In this document: one piece after another, positions 21,081-29,918 of the stretch
Position numbering within the stretch: position 1 is the first letter of the stretch
How the letters are laid out: the number at the start of each line of letters is the position of its first letter
Origin: Acidovorax sp. sif1233
GTDB taxonomy: Bacteria; Pseudomonadota; Gammaproteobacteria; Burkholderiales; Burkholderiaceae_C
NCBI RefSeq assembly: GCF_019218755.1
Contig: NZ_JAHUWZ010000003.1
Coordinates: forward strand, 62,001-126,000
Direction of reading: 5' to 3'
Length of the DNA: 64,000 bases
Made by a program: the position numbers and the translations under genes
The notes under the pieces: model-generated
Databases searched by the model: none
Seen by the model: the letters and a program-made list of their open reading frames with translations, nothing else
Told to the model about the DNA's origin: nothing

Positions 21081-22203
21081 GGACCACCTCATCTTGCTGC
21101 GCCTGCGGCAGCCGCGCCACCAGGTCGCGCCAGCCCTGCAGCTCGGGCTTGCCGGGCTTGCGCGCACCGAAGAACATGGCCATCAGCTCGCCCGCGTGGT
21201 CGAACGCCTCGACGGAGGTGACGACGCCATCGGCCGTCGGCTTTTCCACCACCCACACGCTGGCCACCACGTCGGTGCGCAGGTGCAGGTTGAAGCCTGC
21301 GTCCAGCACGTTGATCCACTGGGCGTGCGGTGTGTCGAGCGGCTTTATGTTGCGCACCGGCCCGGTGTGGATCTGGATGCAACCGCCGCTGCCCACGAAC
21401 ACCATGATGGGCAGGCCGTCCACCGCGGCCTCGTCCAGCAGGCGCGATACCGCTTGCGGTTCGGCGCGCCACGCGAACTGGCCTTCGACCAGGCGAAAGC
21501 TCTGCTGACGCTCCACGCCGAATTTCCTGGTCAGGCCGAAGAACTCGTGTGTGTCCTGCATGGCACCCCAGGCCTCGCGCAGACCGTCGGCGTCGATGTC
21601 GGCATCGGGCCGCACCGCTTCCGGCGCGGGCGCCTTGCCGAACACATAGCCCGCGCTGGGCTGCGCGAAGCGGCTCACCACCGCATCGAACGCCGCCAGG
21701 TCGGTCGCTTCGCGGGTAAAGATCTTGTGCACGGCGCGGCCGCTGGCGTTGTAGAACTGCAGGCTGCGCGACGGCGGCCTGGCGGGGTCGTTGGCCAGCT
21801 CGGTCACGGCAAAGCCAGCATGCCACTGCGCGAAGAACAGGCGCAGATCGATGTCTTCGCCCAGCGCGATGCCCACCGGGCCTGTGGCCGACACGTTGGT
21901 GTAAATGCCGGTCTTCTCATGCACCACGCCTTCATTGCGCGTGAGGGCCATCAAGGGGCCGCAGGCCTCGAGCGCCTGCAGCATCTCCAGCCACGAACCC
22001 TGCAGCGGCACGGCCTTGAGCGGGTGGCCATGCTCGCCCGCGTGGGCCGCCACCGCAGCGCCTTCCGAGAGCCCCAGGCTCTCGGCCGCATCCTTGGCGC
22101 GCTTGCCGGCAGCACGTGCGGTGGCGAACTGCGCGCGAATGTCGGGTGCGGCCAGGGGCGCGGAGGCTGGAGTGCCCGGGGTGTTCGTCACGGCGCGGCT
22201 CAT
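21070..22203 (-). CDS. hmuS: Cytoplasmic heme chaperone/degrading factor (HemS family)
   Basis: A 377-residue protein with the duplicated HemS/HmuS fold: first half about 25-190 (GSWLEMLQALEACGPLMALTRNEGVVHEKTG), second half about 200-360 (IMVFVGSGGCIQIHTGPVRNIK and TADGVVTSVEAFD). In the family it accepts imported heme and passes it on or opens the ring to release iron. The start overlaps the preceding gene (ATGA). Confidence 0.93.
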   Translation of the reverse strand: MSRAVTNTPGTPASAPLAAPDIRAQFATARAAGKRAKDAAESLGLSEGAAVAAHAGEHGHPLKAVPLQGSWLEMLQALEACGPLMALTRNEGVVHEKTGIYTNVSATGPVGIALGEDIDLRLFFAQWHAGFAVTELANDPARPPSRSLQFYNASGRAVHKIFTREATDLAAFDAVVSRFAQPSAGYVFGKAPAPEAVRPDADIDADGLREAWGAMQDTHEFFGLTRKFGVERQQSFRLVEGQFAWRAEPQAVSRLLDEAAVDGLPIMVFVGSGGCIQIHTGPVRNIKPLDTPHAQWINVLDAGFNLHLRTDVVASVWVVEKPTADGVVTSVEAFDHAGELMAMFFGARKPGKPELQGWRDLVARLPQAQQDEVVHAA

Positions 22204-22556
22204 TGCACGGCCTCCGGCGCGGTGTGCCACAGCACGCGGCGCTGCTCTGCGGCCACCAGTGCGGCGCTGGCGGCGGTGTCCTGGCGCGCCTTGCACTGCT
22301 GTTCCCAACGGCCTTGCAGGCTCCAGACCACCGTGCGGAAGTGAGCGGTGAAGCCGTCGGCGTCGGCCAGCATCTGCAGGTTGGCCGATATCTTGCGGCC
22401 CATGGCGTCGCGGTGGGTGTCGCAGCAGGCCTGCACGTAGCCCGTCATCAGGGCGAGCGTGCCGGCCAGCAGCGCCTCGGCGCACGGCAGGCTGTACTCC
22501 TCGTCGCAGTGGGCGCTGGCATCGGAGGCATTGGAAGGGTCGGGAACGTGGCTCAT
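22200..22556 (-). CDS. Hypothetical protein of the heme-uptake operon
   Basis: A 118-residue soluble protein that I do not recognise. It is rich in Cys and His (AHCDEEYSLPCAEAL, QACCDTHRD, EQQCKARQD), mainly alpha-helical by composition, with no signal peptide. It has an AAGGAGA ribosome site six bases before the ATG at 22556. It sits 47 bp after the receptor gene and is stop-start coupled to hmuS, so it is very likely a cytoplasmic part of heme handling. Confidence 0.8.
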   Translation of the reverse strand: MSHVPDPSNASDASAHCDEEYSLPCAEALLAGTLALMTGYVQACCDTHRDAMGRKISANLQMLADADGFTAHFRTVVWSLQGRWEQQCKARQDTAASAALVAAEQRRVLWHTAPEAVQ

Positions 22557-22603
22557 GGGTGTTCTCCTTGATGGGTGGCCTTGGAACGTGTTCACGTGGG
22601 TGC

Positions 22604-24883
22604 TCAGAAGTCCGCCACCAGCGACACCCGCACGGAGCGGCCGGGCTGGCTGTAGGCGTCGATGAAGTTGGCGTTGGCTGCCAGGCCGCGCACGTCGGCC
22701 CAGCGCCAGTGCTTCCTGTCGGTCAGGTTGTAGATGCCGAGGTTCAGGCGCAGGTCCTTGCGGATGCGCCATTGGCCCGACAGGTCGAGCACCGTGTACG
22801 ACGGCGTGAGGTACTGCGTGCTGCCCGTGGCCACGGCCACGTCGCTGGCCTTCTTGGCGGCGGCGTGGGTGGCATCCAGGCGCGCCATCCAGTGGCCGGT
22901 GTCGTAGCGCAGGCCGGCAGACAGGCGCGATGGGTCCACCGTGTTCACCGGCCTGCCGGTGGCGGTATCGCGCCCGCGCGTCTGGCCGTAGCTGAACGGC
23001 GATGTCCATTGCCCGCCGGCCCACCGGCCCCAGCGCATGTCGCCCTTGACCTCGAAGCCGTTGAGCTTGACGCGGCCGATGTTGACCGACTGGAACACCA
23101 GCGGGTTGCCCGGCGCACCGGTGCCGCCGACCTGGCGCAGGTCCTCGATGAAGTCCTTGTAGCGGCCGGTGAAGGCGGCGGCCTCGATGGAAAGGCTCTC
23201 CAAACGGCCCCGCACGCCCAGCTCGAAGTTCTGGCTCTTTTCGGGGCGCAGGTTGGCGTTGGGCACGGTCTTGTAATTGCTGACCGGGTTCTCGAAGAAG
23301 GCGTTGACCTGGCCCGCGTTGGGCGCACGAAAGCCCGCCGCGTAGTTGCCGAACACGCTCCACTGCTCGCTGGCGCGGTACAGCACGCCGAACTTGGGCG
23401 AGGTGGCATTGCCCGACAGGGACACGGCCTGCGCGCCAAAGCCCGCCTGGTCGGCCTTGATGCGGAAGGTGTCGAAGCGCACGCCCGGGGTGATGCTCCA
23501 GGGGCCGGTCACGAACTCGTCCTGCACGTACAGGGCGGCACTGGTCTCTGTGGTGTCCGGAAAGCGCTTGAGCGGGAAGGTCTCGCCCACGGGCGGGGTC
23601 ACGCCGGTCTGCAGGTTCTCGACCTTGGCCGACGTGTAGTCGAAGCCGTAGGTGATCTTCTGTACCAGACCACCAGGGCCTGCGCGCAGCACCTTGCTGC
23701 CCTGCAGGTTGGCCTGCCAGGTGCGCTCGTCGTAGGTCACGTCGCGCACGCGGTCGGCGGCGGTGTTGCGGTCCTCGGTGACGTACTCGCGCGAGTGGGA
23801 ATCCTGAAAGCTCAGCGTCGCCTTCAGGTCGTCGGCAAAGGCGGAGTTCACGCGCAACGAGCCCTCCCACGTCGCACGGCTGCGCTGCATGTCGGTGAAC
23901 GACGTGGAGCCCAGCACGGACGTGGCGGCCAGCGGCGGCTTGGAGCGCGCGGTGAGCAGCTCGTAGTCGGAGTTCTTGTCCACATGCTCCAGCGTGAACA
24001 CATGGCGCTGGCCGCCGCCGGGCGTGAGGATGACCTTGCCCAGCAGCGCGCCGCTCTGGTCCTTTTGCGGGTTGGGACGGGTGCGGTCGGCATTGGCCGC
24101 GCTGTTGGTACCCATGTTGTCGAGCTCGCTGGCGCGCGTGACGTTGCCGCCCAGCAGCCACTGCACCGTGTCGCCCGCCCGTCCCGCCACCGTGGCGCCC
24201 ACGCGCTTGCCGTGGTCGTCGCCGTCGTAGCCCAGGCTCACGCGGCCGCCGATGCGCTTGTCGCCATCGAGGAAGGCCGACGGCTCGGCGGTGATGAAGT
24301 TGACCAGGCCCGCCATGCCGTCCGACCCATACAGCGCCGATGTGGCGCCACGCACGACCTCGATGCGCTGCAGCAGGCCGATGTCCAGGTAGTCGCGCCC
24401 GAAGGCATTGGCGCTGAAGACGTAGCTGCGCGGCAGGCGGATGCCGTCCACCATCATCAGCACGCGGTTGCCGTCCAGGCCGCGGATGTTGAAGCCCGCG
24501 TTCTGCTCGCGCCCCGTGGAGCCGCTGGCCAGCGTGAAGCGCGCCGGCGAGCGCGTGACCGACACGTTGGGCAGCTCGCGCGCCACATCGCGGATGTCGC
24601 GCACCTGGCCTTCCTCGATGGCCTGCGCGTTGATCACGTCGATGCTCATGGGCAGCTCGTCGCGGTCCTGCTCGCTGCGCGAGCCGCTGATGACAACCTC
24701 CTTGAGCACCGGGCCCGCAGCCACCAGCTGGGCCACATCTTGCGCATGCGCGCTGCCGATGGCGGCACATGCACAGGCCACCAGCCACGTGAGCGGCCGC
24801 AGACGGCCTTGCAGCCATTGATCGGAGGGGTGCGCCAGTGCGCGCCGGGAAGAAAACGGAGGGGTACGGAATGCCTGCGCCAC
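22604..24883 (-). CDS. hmuR: TonB-dependent heme/hemoglobin receptor
   Basis: A 759-residue outer-membrane receptor. A signal peptide ends at SAHAQ (about residue 48), a TonB-box-like KEVVISGSR segment follows, then the plug (NIRGLDGNRVLMMVDGIRLP, IEVVRGATSALYGSDGMAGLVNF) and a 22-strand barrel closing with F. The heme-receptor FRAP box (GFRAPNAGQVNAFFENP, near residue 518) and NANLRPEKS are present. Start is GTG at 24883 with AGGA nine bases upstream; no in-frame ATG fits. It is the first gene of the operon, behind a strong Fur-type box. Confidence 0.93.
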   Translation of the reverse strand: MAQAFRTPPFSSRRALAHPSDQWLQGRLRPLTWLVACACAAIGSAHAQDVAQLVAAGPVLKEVVISGSRSEQDRDELPMSIDVINAQAIEEGQVRDIRDVARELPNVSVTRSPARFTLASGSTGREQNAGFNIRGLDGNRVLMMVDGIRLPRSYVFSANAFGRDYLDIGLLQRIEVVRGATSALYGSDGMAGLVNFITAEPSAFLDGDKRIGGRVSLGYDGDDHGKRVGATVAGRAGDTVQWLLGGNVTRASELDNMGTNSAANADRTRPNPQKDQSGALLGKVILTPGGGQRHVFTLEHVDKNSDYELLTARSKPPLAATSVLGSTSFTDMQRSRATWEGSLRVNSAFADDLKATLSFQDSHSREYVTEDRNTAADRVRDVTYDERTWQANLQGSKVLRAGPGGLVQKITYGFDYTSAKVENLQTGVTPPVGETFPLKRFPDTTETSAALYVQDEFVTGPWSITPGVRFDTFRIKADQAGFGAQAVSLSGNATSPKFGVLYRASEQWSVFGNYAAGFRAPNAGQVNAFFENPVSNYKTVPNANLRPEKSQNFELGVRGRLESLSIEAAAFTGRYKDFIEDLRQVGGTGAPGNPLVFQSVNIGRVKLNGFEVKGDMRWGRWAGGQWTSPFSYGQTRGRDTATGRPVNTVDPSRLSAGLRYDTGHWMARLDATHAAAKKASDVAVATGSTQYLTPSYTVLDLSGQWRIRKDLRLNLGIYNLTDRKHWRWADVRGLAANANFIDAYSQPGRSVRVSLVADF

Positions 24884-24999
24884 GGAGGGGAGTCCTTCTC
24901 TGAAACGACAACGAATACAGAGCTGGCTCCATGCAGACGGTCCTGGCTTCTGCGGGCAGCAGAAAGGGCCGTTGTGGCTGGCTGATGGGGTGAATTATA

Positions 25000-25014
25000 T
25001 GAGAATAATTCTCA
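25000..25014. promoter_or_regulatory. Fur box of the heme-uptake operon
   Basis: TGAGAAT-A-ATTCTCA is a perfect 7-1-7 inverted repeat, the classical Fur core, 117 bp before the hmuR start in an AT-rich patch with a possible -10 (TATGAGAAT region on either strand). It should repress the operon when iron is replete. Confidence 0.85.
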
Positions 25015-25082
25015 ATACGTAACCAGATTTACAACCACACGGCACCAGCCGCTCCCCAAGACACGGCGGGCCCACGAAAAAA

Positions 25083-25113
25083 AGCGACCGGCCGCACAAC
25101 ACAGCCGGTCGCT
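25083..25113 (-). terminator. Rho-independent terminator downstream of ahpF
   Basis: AGCGACCGGC pairs with GCCGGTCGCT (10-bp stem, 11-base loop). Read leftward it ends in a run of T (A residues at 25077-25083 on the given strand). It lies about 60 bp after the ahpF stop. Confidence 0.85.
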
Positions 25114-25118
25114 CATCT

Positions 25119-25162
25119 ATTGATAGCTGCCAGCGCTTTACCATCAAGCGCTGCAGGCCATT
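25119..25162 (-). repeat. Dispersed two-hairpin element, copy C (between ahpF stop and its terminator)
   Basis: On the minus strand it reads CAGCGCTTGATGGTAAAGCG followed by CTGGCAGCTATCAAT, almost the same as copy E (34.8 kb) over more than 25 bases. Here it is in a 3' untranslated region. Confidence 0.7.
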
Positions 25163-25174
25163 TTCAATCAAACA

Positions 25175-26791
25175 TCAAACGGTTTCCGCCACCGTTTCCG
25201 CAGCCGGGGCACCCGCTGGCGCGGCCGCCACCACCGGCATGCGGATCAGGTGGTCGAACGCGCTCAGCGCGGCCTTCGACCCATCGCCCGCAGCGATCAC
25301 GATCTGCTTGAACGGCACCGTGGTGCAGTCCCCCGCCGCGAACACGCCGGGCAGGTTGGTGCGGCCGTGCGAGTCGACGATGATCTCGCCGAACCTGGAC
25401 AGCTCCACCGTGCCCTTGAGCCATTCGGTGTTGGGGACCAGGCCGATCTGCACGAACACGCCTTCGAGCTGCACCAGGTGCTCCACGCCCGTGGCGCGGT
25501 CCTTGTACTTGAGGCCGTTGACCTTGCCGTCGGCACCGGTGATCTCGGTGGTCTGCGCGTTGGTGTGGATGGTCACGTTGTGCAGGCTCTTGAGCTTGTT
25601 GACCAGCACGGCGTCCGCCTTGAGCTGGTCGGCGAACTCCACCAGCGTGACATGGGCCACGATGCCGGCCAGGTCGATGGCAGCCTCGACTCCCGAGTTG
25701 CCGCCGCCGATGACCGACACGCGCTTGCCCTTGAACAGCGGGCCGTCGCAGTGCGGGCAGTAGGCCACGCCCTTGTTCTTGTACTCGGCTTCGCCGGGCA
25801 CGTTGACGTTGCGCCAGCGCGCGCCGGTGGACAGGATCACCGTCTTCGATTGCAAGGTGGCGCCGTTGGCCAGCTTCACACCGATCAGGCCGCCGGGCTG
25901 GGCCGCGGGGATCAGCTGGTCGGCGCGCTGCAGGTTCATGATGTCCACGTCGTAGGCGCGGGTGTGGGCTTCCAGGGCAGCGGCGAACTTGGGTCCGTCG
26001 GTTTCCAGCACGGAGATGTAGTTCTCGATGGCCAGCGTGTCGTTGACCTGGCCGCCGAAGCGCTCGGCCGCCACGCCGGTGCGGATGCCCTTGCGGGCCG
26101 CGTACACGGCGGCCGCGGCGCCGGCGGGGCCGCCGCCGACGATGAGCACGTCGTACGGTGCCTTGGCCGACAGCTTGGCCGCGTCACGGGCGGCGGCGCC
26201 GGTGTCGAGCTTGGCCACGATCTCCTCGACCGACATGCGGCCCGAGGCGAACACCTGGCCGTTCATGAACACCATGGGCACGGCCATGATCTCGCGGTCG
26301 GCCACTTCCTGCTGGAAGGCGCCGCCTTCGATCACGGTGGTCTTGATCTTGGGGTTGACGATGGCCATGAGCGACAGCGCCTGCACCACGTCCGGGCAGT
26401 TGTGGCAGGTCAGGCTCATGTAGACCTCGAAGTTGAAGTCACCGTCGAGCGCGGCGATCTGCTCGATCACCTCGGGCTCGACCTTGGGCGGGTGGCCGCC
26501 GGTCCACAGCAGGGCCAGCACCAGCGAGGTGAATTCGTGGCCCAGGGGCAGGCCGGCAAAACGCAGCGAATTCGTGCTGCCCACGCGCTGCAGGCTGAAC
26601 GAGGGCTTGCGCGCGTCGTTGCCGTCGGTGCGCAGCGTGATCTTGTCGCTGCGCAGGGATTGGATGGTCGTCAGCAGCTCGCGCATCTCGCGGGCGGTTT
26701 CGCTGTCGTCCAGGGAAGCCACCAGTTCGAACGGCTGCGTCACGCGCTCCAGGTAGGCGGAAAGCTGGGTCTTGAGTTGTTCGTCGAGCAT
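25175..26791 (-). CDS. ahpF: Alkyl hydroperoxide reductase subunit F
   Basis: A flavoprotein of 538 residues that passes electrons from NADH to AhpC. N-terminal double-thioredoxin domain with CHNC (Cys129, Cys132), FAD-binding [10 protein letters not shown] (219-228), thioredoxin-reductase-like active site CPHCDG (Cys345, Cys348) and the C-terminal FAD motif [15 protein letters not shown]. The ATG at 26791 begins the conserved [10 protein letters not shown]; the upstream frame reads through a terminator. It follows ahpC after a strong terminator, so its transcription is reduced relative to ahpC or partly independent. Confidence 0.96.
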   Translation of the reverse strand: MLDEQLKTQLSAYLERVTQPFELVASLDDSETAREMRELLTTIQSLRSDKITLRTDGNDARKPSFSLQRVGSTNSLRFAGLPLGHEFTSLVLALLWTGGHPPKVEPEVIEQIAALDGDFNFEVYMSLTCHNCPDVVQALSLMAIVNPKIKTTVIEGGAFQQEVADREIMAVPMVFMNGQVFASGRMSVEEIVAKLDTGAAARDAAKLSAKAPYDVLIVGGGPAGAAAAVYAARKGIRTGVAAERFGGQVNDTLAIENYISVLETDGPKFAAALEAHTRAYDVDIMNLQRADQLIPAAQPGGLIGVKLANGATLQSKTVILSTGARWRNVNVPGEAEYKNKGVAYCPHCDGPLFKGKRVSVIGGGNSGVEAAIDLAGIVAHVTLVEFADQLKADAVLVNKLKSLHNVTIHTNAQTTEITGADGKVNGLKYKDRATGVEHLVQLEGVFVQIGLVPNTEWLKGTVELSRFGEIIVDSHGRTNLPGVFAAGDCTTVPFKQIVIAAGDGSKAALSAFDHLIRMPVVAAAPAGAPAAETVAETV

Positions 26792-26887
26792 GGTGGTGTC
26801 CTTTCGAGTTGTGACTTGCAGGGTGGGGGTTGGGGCTGCTTGTGGCAAGCCCGGCACCGCAAAGGTAGGTGAAAAAGGCGTAAAAAA

Positions 26888-26928
26888 GCCGGACGGCATG
26901 GCGCGCGTGCGCCATGGCGCTGTCCGGC
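26888..26928 (-). terminator. Terminator/attenuator between ahpC and ahpF
   Basis: Read leftward, GCCGGACAGCGCCATGGCGC pairs with a nearly complementary arm ending GTCCGGC and is followed by six T residues. It would let ahpC be made in excess over ahpF, as is usual for this pair. Confidence 0.85.
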
Positions 26929-26967
26929 TGGGGAGCGCCCGCAGCGCTCTGCCGAATCAGTGTCCGC

Positions 26968-27543
26968 TCAGATCTTGCCGACCAGGTCTAGCGAAGGAGC
27001 CAGGGTCTTGGCGCCGTCGTTCCACTTGGCGGGGCAGACTTCACCGGGGTGGGCGGCGGTGTACTGGGCCGCCTTGAGCTTGCGCACGGTTTCCTTCACG
27101 TCGCGCGCGATCTCGTTGGAGTGGATTTCGGACGTCTTGATGATGCCGTCGGGGTTGACCACGAACGTGCCGCGCAGTGCCAGGCCTTCTTCAGGGATGT
27201 GCACGCCAAACGCGTTGGTCAGCTGGTGCGTAGGGTCGCCGACCAGGGGGAACTTGGCCTTGCCCACGGCGGGCGAGGTTTCGTGCCACACCTTGTGCGA
27301 GAAGTGCGTGTCGGTCGTGACGATGTAGACCTCGGTGCCAGCCTTCTGGAACTCTGCGTAGTGCTCGGCGGCGTCTTCGATTTCGGTGGGGCAGTTGAAG
27401 GTGAAGGCTGCGGGCATGAAGATCAGCACGGACCACTTGCCCTTCAGGTCGGCTTCGGTCAGGTCGACGAATTCACCCTTGCCATTGCGGTTGACGAAAG
27501 CGGTGGTCTTGAACGGCTGAACTTGCGTATTGATCAGGGACAT
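26968..27543 (-). CDS. ahpC: Alkyl hydroperoxide reductase subunit C (peroxiredoxin)
   Basis: A 191-residue 2-Cys peroxiredoxin that reduces peroxides. The peroxidatic cysteine is in FTFNCPTE (Cys51) and the resolving cysteine in GEVCPAKW (Cys170), with the C-terminal helix that makes it sensitive to over-oxidation. The usual YPADFTFVCPTE is MPAAFTFNCPTE here, a variation seen by eye; catalytic residues are kept. An OxyR-like site lies 60-105 bp upstream. Confidence 0.97.
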   Translation of the reverse strand: MSLINTQVQPFKTTAFVNRNGKGEFVDLTEADLKGKWSVLIFMPAAFTFNCPTEIEDAAEHYAEFQKAGTEVYIVTTDTHFSHKVWHETSPAVGKAKFPLVGDPTHQLTNAFGVHIPEEGLALRGTFVVNPDGIIKTSEIHSNEIARDVKETVRKLKAAQYTAAHPGEVCPAKWNDGAKTLAPSLDLVGKI

Positions 27544-27604
27544 TGCTGTTTCCTTGTTGGTGGTTGAGTGAACAGGACTGAAGTCTAGGCCTTTCCGGGC
27601 CATC

Positions 27605-27650
27605 AATCCAATTAATTGATTAGATCAAATCAATTGCCAATAACTATACA
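27605..27650 (-). promoter_or_regulatory. Candidate OxyR-binding region of ahpC
   Basis: Read leftward, the AT-rich block starts ATAG, then seven bases, CAAT, seven bases (TGATTTG), ATCT, as in the four-element spacing of OxyR sites (ATAG-N7-CTAT-N7-ATAG-N7-CTAT), though with mismatches. The distance to ahpC fits. The oxyR gene is not in this window. Confidence 0.45.
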
Positions 27651-27731
27651 TCGAGACTGAAAGCGGAAAATCCTCCGCCCCCGATCCACAGGGGAACATG
27701 CCCAACCATTGCGCCTTGTCAAATATTCAAA

Positions 27732-27746
27732 TACAACTCATTCTCA
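27732..27746. promoter_or_regulatory. Candidate (half-conserved) Fur box before the FTR1 gene
   Basis: TACAACT-C-ATTCTCA: the right half is the perfect Fur half-site ATTCTCA, the left half is weak (3 of 7). The same stretch forms CAACT-N7-AGTTG. It lies about 140 bp before the iron permease gene. Confidence 0.4.
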
Positions 27747-27829
27747 GTTGAATTTATGATCTGCTCCAGGGGCGCAAGGCACATCCATCTCCGCACGGCT
27801 CACGTCGGGTGTGACCCCACCGGCCCCGC

Positions 27830-27872
27830 GCGCTGGATGGAAAAGCGCAAGCAGCTCATAAACTCATAGCAA
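27830..27872 (+). repeat. Dispersed two-hairpin element, copy D (upstream of the FTR1 gene)
   Basis: GCGCTGGATGGAAAAGCGC is followed by AAGCAGCTCATAAACTCATAGCA. It ends 15 bp before the FTR1 start codon, in the 5' leader. Confidence 0.7.
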
Positions 27873-27887
27873 AGAACCGAATCCGCC

Positions 27888-28691
27888 ATGTTCCAGACCC
27901 TCTTGATCTGTTTCCGCGAGGGGCTTGAAGCCCTGCTTGTCGTGGCCATCGCCACCTTGTATCTGCGCAAGACCGGGCGCCTGGCGCTGCTGCTGCCACT
28001 GCGCGCCGGCGTCGTGGTGGCGGTGCTGCTGTCGCTGGTGCTGGGCTGGGTGCTGTCGCAGGTGGGCGCGCTGTCACCCGCGGCCGAGGGGGTGATGGCC
28101 CTGGTGGCCGCGGCCGCCGTCGCCTGGTGCGTGGTGCACATGCGCAGCGCCGGCAAAGGCATGGGACAGGAGATCGCCCAGCGCATCGACCGCGCCAGCG
28201 TGCTGGAGGGCCCGCGCGCCGCCCTGGCCGTGTTTCTGTTCTCGCTGTTCATGGTGGGCCGCGAAGGCGTGGAGACCGCCACGATGCTGGCCGCGCTGGC
28301 CCGCAGCGCCGAGCTGGGCTACATGGCCTGGGGCGGCATCGCCGGCCTGGCCCTGGCCATCGCCATTGCATGGGCCTGGACGCGCTACGGCCGTGCGGTG
28401 AACCTGGGCCGCTTCTTCCGCGTGACCTCGTGGTTCATGGCGGTGTTCGCGGTCCAGCTCGTGGTCTATGCCTTCCATGAATTCACCGAAGGCGCGCTGA
28501 TTCCGGGCATCGACAACGCCTGGTGGCATGCCGCCACCGAGGATCTGGCCGAAGGCACGGTGGCCCAGGCGATCTCGCTGGCCCTGGTGCTGGTCCCCAC
28601 GCTGTGGCTGGGCATTGCGCACTGGCGCGACCAGCAGCGCGCCGGGCAGCCCACGGCCACGCCAGCGGGCCCGTCCGCCAAGGCGCTGTAG
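27888..28691 (+). CDS. FTR1-family iron permease (EfeU-like)
   Basis: A 267-residue, seven-helix permease for iron uptake. Both diagnostic iron motifs are present: REGLE (10-14, first helix) and REGVE (near residue 124). No EfeO or EfeB gene accompanies it, so it is not a full EfeUOB system. It may work with a separate ferroxidase, or act as a stand-alone FTR1. Copy D of the two-hairpin element and a possible Fur half-site precede it; a strong terminator follows. Confidence 0.92.
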   Translation: MFQTLLICFREGLEALLVVAIATLYLRKTGRLALLLPLRAGVVVAVLLSLVLGWVLSQVGALSPAAEGVMALVAAAAVAWCVVHMRSAGKGMGQEIAQRIDRASVLEGPRAALAVFLFSLFMVGREGVETATMLAALARSAELGYMAWGGIAGLALAIAIAWAWTRYGRAVNLGRFFRVTSWFMAVFAVQLVVYAFHEFTEGALIPGIDNAWWHAATEDLAEGTVAQAISLALVLVPTLWLGIAHWRDQQRAGQPTATPAGPSAKAL

Positions 28692-28736
28692 CCCGCTGGC
28701 AGGCCAGGCCGCCACACGCGGCCCGCCGATGCACCG

Positions 28737-28770
28737 GGCCCTGGGTCATCACACCCAGGGCCTCTTTTTT
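28737..28770 (+). terminator. Rho-independent terminator of the FTR1 gene
   Basis: GGCCCTGGGT/ACCCAGGGCC is a perfect 10-bp stem with a six-base loop, followed by TCTTTTTT. Confidence 0.92.
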
Positions 28771-28957
28771 GGCGGGAAGCGGCATGGCGCCGCGCACGAA
28801 GCCCGCCCCGGCCGCGCTCGGCGCGCAGCCCACCCGCGCGGGAATGCGAACACAACTCAGCATCACACGCACCCCGTGCGCCCCCGCAGGGGATTGCCTT
28901 GCGCCTGCTGACTCAGGTCACGACAATCGGGCGGAATCAACACAATAAGGAGTCCCC

Positions 28958-29434
28958 ATGAAAGGTGACGCACAGGTCATTGGCCATCTGCAGGCCCAGC
29001 TCAAGAACGAGCTCACGGCCATCAACCAGTACTTCCTGCACTACCGCATGCTCAAGCACTGGGGCTTCGACAAGCTGGCCAAGAAGGAGTACTCCGAATC
29101 CATCGGCGAGATGAAGCATGCCGACTGGCTGATGGACCGCATCTTCATGCTCGACGGCCTGCCCAACCTGCAGGACCTCGCCAAGCTCCAGGTCGGTGAA
29201 GACGTGCCAGAGATCCTGGCCTGCGACCTGCGCTCCGAACAAGGCGCCCAGGCCACCATCAAGGAAGGCATGGCCCATTGCGAAAGCGTGCGTGACTACG
29301 TCTCGCGCGACCTCCTGCAAAAGATCCTGGATGACACGGAAGAGCACATCGACTTCATCGAAACCCAGATCGACCTGATTGACAAGGTCGGCCTGCAGAA
29401 CTACCTGCAGTCGCAGATGGGCGACGCAGACTGA
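28958..29434 (+). CDS. bfr: Bacterioferritin
   Basis: A 158-residue heme-containing iron-storage subunit that forms 24-mers. Ligands line up by direct count: Glu18, Glu51, heme ligand Met52, His54, Glu94 and His130. The position expected to be Glu127 reads Thr in DDTEEH, with Glu at 128 and 129, so the second ExxH is shifted; this may be a lineage variant. An AAGGAG site precedes the ATG, and a terminator follows the stop by 57 bp. Confidence 0.96.
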   Translation: MKGDAQVIGHLQAQLKNELTAINQYFLHYRMLKHWGFDKLAKKEYSESIGEMKHADWLMDRIFMLDGLPNLQDLAKLQVGEDVPEILACDLRSEQGAQATIKEGMAHCESVRDYVSRDLLQKILDDTEEHIDFIETQIDLIDKVGLQNYLQSQMGDAD

Positions 29435-29491
29435 AGCAAGAGTTCACCAGAGCGCTCCACGAAAAAAACCACCAACGAAGAAATCAGAAAA

Positions 29492-29513
29492 ACGGGCCCT
29501 GGCCCGTTTTTTT
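29492..29513 (+). terminator. Rho-independent terminator of bfr
   Basis: ACGGGCC/GGCCCGT stem followed by seven T residues, 57 bp after the bfr stop. Confidence 0.88.
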
Positions 29514-29918
29514 GTGTCCGCGCGAAGGCAGGGCCGCATCGCCCTGCAGTCACAGGATGTTGCAACTGCACATCAAAGCCGCCAAAGTTGTGCCGCAATG
29601 AATGCGAATGCTTCTCAACAAAAGTAGAATGCGTTCTTACGACCGGCGCCCGCCCTTCCCTGCCCACCTCTTCCCCAGACCTGATGGCATGGAGTGCGCG
29701 TTGCGCCGGGGTGCCGTGATTGATTCCCTGAATACCTAGCCAGCCAGTCAGCCGGGCCCTGCCCCGCTGCAGCCAGCGTTTGTACGTTTGTTGTGTCCAA
29801 ACCTGCCTGGAGCCTTCCTGATGCTGCGCCGCACCGCCAGCCCCTGCCTGCCCGGGGCCTCCGCTTCTTTCCGATCGCCCGGATCACCTGCTGACAGCCG
29901 CGCCCCGGCTGGCACGCC
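29514..29918 (+). other. 405-bp gene-free stretch before the DUF3649-PepSY-DUF3325 operon
   Basis: It contains the Fur-type box at 29603-29617 and, from about 29640, a GC-rich stretch with no credible ORF. If the promoter is at the Fur box, the first gene has a leader of nearly 300 nt. I see no known riboswitch pattern in it. Confidence 0.5.
29603..29617. promoter_or_regulatory. Fur-type box of the first PepSY operon
   Basis: TGCGAAT-G-CTTCTCA matches the 7-1-7 Fur core at 12 of 14 half-site positions. It lies about 300 bp before the DUF3649 gene. Confidence 0.65.

Noticed and set aside
27857-28077. Leftward ORFs over the FTR1 gene
   Set aside because: Antisense shadows of a gene with both REGxE motifs.
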